Shown here: one piece after another, positions 5,967 through 6,900 of the stretch
Layout of the letters: each line of letters starts with the position of its first letter
Numbering within the stretch: the first letter of the stretch is position 1
Source of the DNA: Clostridiales bacterium UBA3705
GTDB lineage: Bacteria; Bacillota_A; Clostridia; Oscillospirales; Oscillospiraceae
Length of the DNA stretch: 6,900 nt
Direction of reading: 5' to 3'
NCBI GenBank assembly: GCA_002372735.1
Contig: DFIE01000104.1
Span: forward strand, 11,276 to 18,175
Position numbers and translations under genes: made by a program
Notes under the pieces: model-generated
Database searches by the model: none
Told to the model about the DNA's origin: nothing
What the model saw: the letters and a program-made list of their open reading frames with translations, nothing else

Positions 5967-6836
5967 TCAAGAAACATGTACTACACAAATCTCCGGCATA
6001 ATAAAGACTCGCGGAACCTTTCCGTGACCAGCTAAGCCGCTGGAAATAATCAGCTGAACCTTGCCTGGATTGAAATAGCCCATATCGTAGTCGGGGAACC
6101 AGCCCTGCATTGGAGCGTAGACCCCACCAATTCCGGGAATCCGGATCACACCACCGTGGGTGTGTCCGCTGAGAAACAGGTCGATGTCCCAATCGTCATA
6201 GGCATGGACAAAAATAATCGTATCCGGCAGATGGGCTAACACGATGGTTGGCAGCCCGGAGTCCTGCATCTGGGTCATCAGCTTGTATTCCGGGGAGGCG
6301 TGATATTTCTCCCGGGTGCGGCCAAAGGGGTACAAATGCCCCATTGTTCCACCTAAGCAGATGGTGTTTCCGGCAATGTTCGCAGTGACGCAGCTTTCGT
6401 CCAGCAGGACAGAACCGGAGGCCTCAATTCCCGGGGCCAAATCACTCCCGCCATTTGCAAAAAACTGCTGCTCATGGTTCCCGTACGAAACATAAACCGG
6501 AGCAATCTCCCGCAGCTTGGCGAGAAGGCTCAGAAAGCGCTGGGCTTCGGCCTCATCGCCGCTGCCGTTAATCATGTCGCCGATGGAAAAAATTACATCC
6601 GGCTGCTGTGCCCGAACCTGGTCCAGCAGGGTTTCATTTCCTTCCCCAAACTCGCGGCCATGCAGGTCGGTTAGTACTACAGCAGTAAACGGATGCTCGA
6701 TGCCGTCAATTTGAACATCATATTCGTGTACAGTCAAGCAGGAATAACATACGAATGCTGAAACACCGACAGCAAGGGCACAGGCAAAGATCAGCGCTCC
6801 GATAATTCCCAGACAGATCCGTATTTTTTTCTTCAT
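5967..6836 (-). CDS. Membrane-anchored metallophosphoesterase (YkuE/calcineurin-like)
   Basis: This 289-residue protein has a short basic start (MKKKIR) and one hydrophobic segment (7-31), most likely an uncleaved anchor that places the catalytic domain outside the membrane. All calcineurin-like metal-site motifs are present in order: TDLHG (D57, H59), GDM (D87), GNHE (N120, H121), AHLPD (H202) and GHTHGG (H225, H227), so two-metal phosphoesterase chemistry is well supported. YkuE-type relatives act on lipid or nucleotide phosphoesters, including UDP-diacylglucosamine-like substrates, but this substrate cannot be read from sequence. Position beside nucleotide-sugar genes suggests a role in envelope glycan or lipid carrier metabolism (inference). 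The start at 6836 has only a weak purine site (GAGAGCGG) and overlaps the stop of the preceding gene by ATGA, so translation probably depends on coupling. Length and motifs look intact. Confidence 0.9.
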   Translation of the reverse strand: MKKKIRICLGIIGALIFACALAVGVSAFVCYSCLTVHEYDVQIDGIEHPFTAVVLTDLHGREFGEGNETLLDQVRAQQPDVIFSIGDMINGSGDEAEAQRFLSLLAKLREIAPVYVSYGNHEQQFFANGGSDLAPGIEASGSVLLDESCVTANIAGNTICLGGTMGHLYPFGRTREKYHASPEYKLMTQMQDSGLPTIVLAHLPDTIIFVHAYDDWDIDLFLSGHTHGGVIRIPGIGGVYAPMQGWFPDYDMGYFNPGKVQLIISSGLAGHGKVPRVFIMPEICVVHVS

Positions 6837-6900
6837 AGCCGCTCTCGATTTCCGTACATTTTCTCGTAATAATTCCGATACTCGCCGCTGATGATGGTCT
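6833..6900 (-). CDS. C-terminal end of an unidentified gene (partial)
   Basis: A minus-strand frame enters at the window edge and runs 21 codons to TGA at 6835-6833; the tail reads YRNYYEKMYGNRERL at its end. It is rich in Tyr, Arg and Glu like the C-terminal helix of a cytoplasmic enzyme. The stop overlaps the phosphoesterase ATG in ATGA, the same arrangement as capG/capF, and this supports it as a real gene end in the same operon. I cannot assign a family from 21 residues; a glycan-related enzyme would fit the context but is a guess. Confidence 0.6.
   Translation of the reverse strand, partial: TIISGEYRNYYEKMYGNRERL

Overview
The window is about 57-60% G+C by eye, and every gene I can support lies on the minus strand, so transcription runs from high to low coordinates. 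Purine-rich Shine-Dalgarno sites (AAGGAGG, GAAGGGAG, AAGGAGA), 4-base start/stop overlaps and the gene families present suggest a high-GC member of the Clostridia, probably a gut Oscillospiraceae-type bacterium. This is inferred from style and gene content, as there is no rRNA or other marker gene to confirm it.

Right part (6900 down to 2451), surface-glycan module. In transcription order it holds the last 21 codons of an unidentified gene; a membrane-anchored metallophosphoesterase whose ATG overlaps that gene's stop; a clear extended -10 promoter; and three genes that encode the whole UDP-GlcNAc to UDP-N-acetyl-L-fucosamine pathway. These are capE/wbjB (4,6-dehydratase/5-epimerase), capG/wbjD (2-epimerase) and capF/wbjC (reductase plus cupin 3-epimerase). 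capE and capG are 20 bases apart and capG and capF overlap by 4, so they look like one operon. The order is E-G-F, not the E-F-G of the classical Staphylococcus aureus and Pseudomonas aeruginosa clusters. No glycosyltransferase, flippase or polymerase is visible, so the polymer that receives L-FucNAc cannot be named from this window.

Middle part (2450 to 1406). A 130-base spacer with a hairpin precedes a gene for a soluble TPR-like helical-repeat protein of unknown role.

Left part (1405 to 1). A 317-base gene-free stretch carries a degenerate tandem array with an exact 22-base period (TTGAGCA at 1199, 1221 and 1243, TTGA at 1265). It resembles the multiple terminal repeats of IS21-family insertion sequences, with no transposase nearby. 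Several mutually exclusive hairpins follow around a very strong ribosome binding site. This leads into a DUF5058 membrane protein and a second membrane protein cut by the window edge; the two probably form one uncharacterised membrane system.

Nothing here is a convincing entirely new system. The items most worth following are the DUF5058 pair of unknown function, the orphan 22-base repeat array upstream of it, the leader hairpins at its start codon, and the self-contained capEGF operon with its own promoter.
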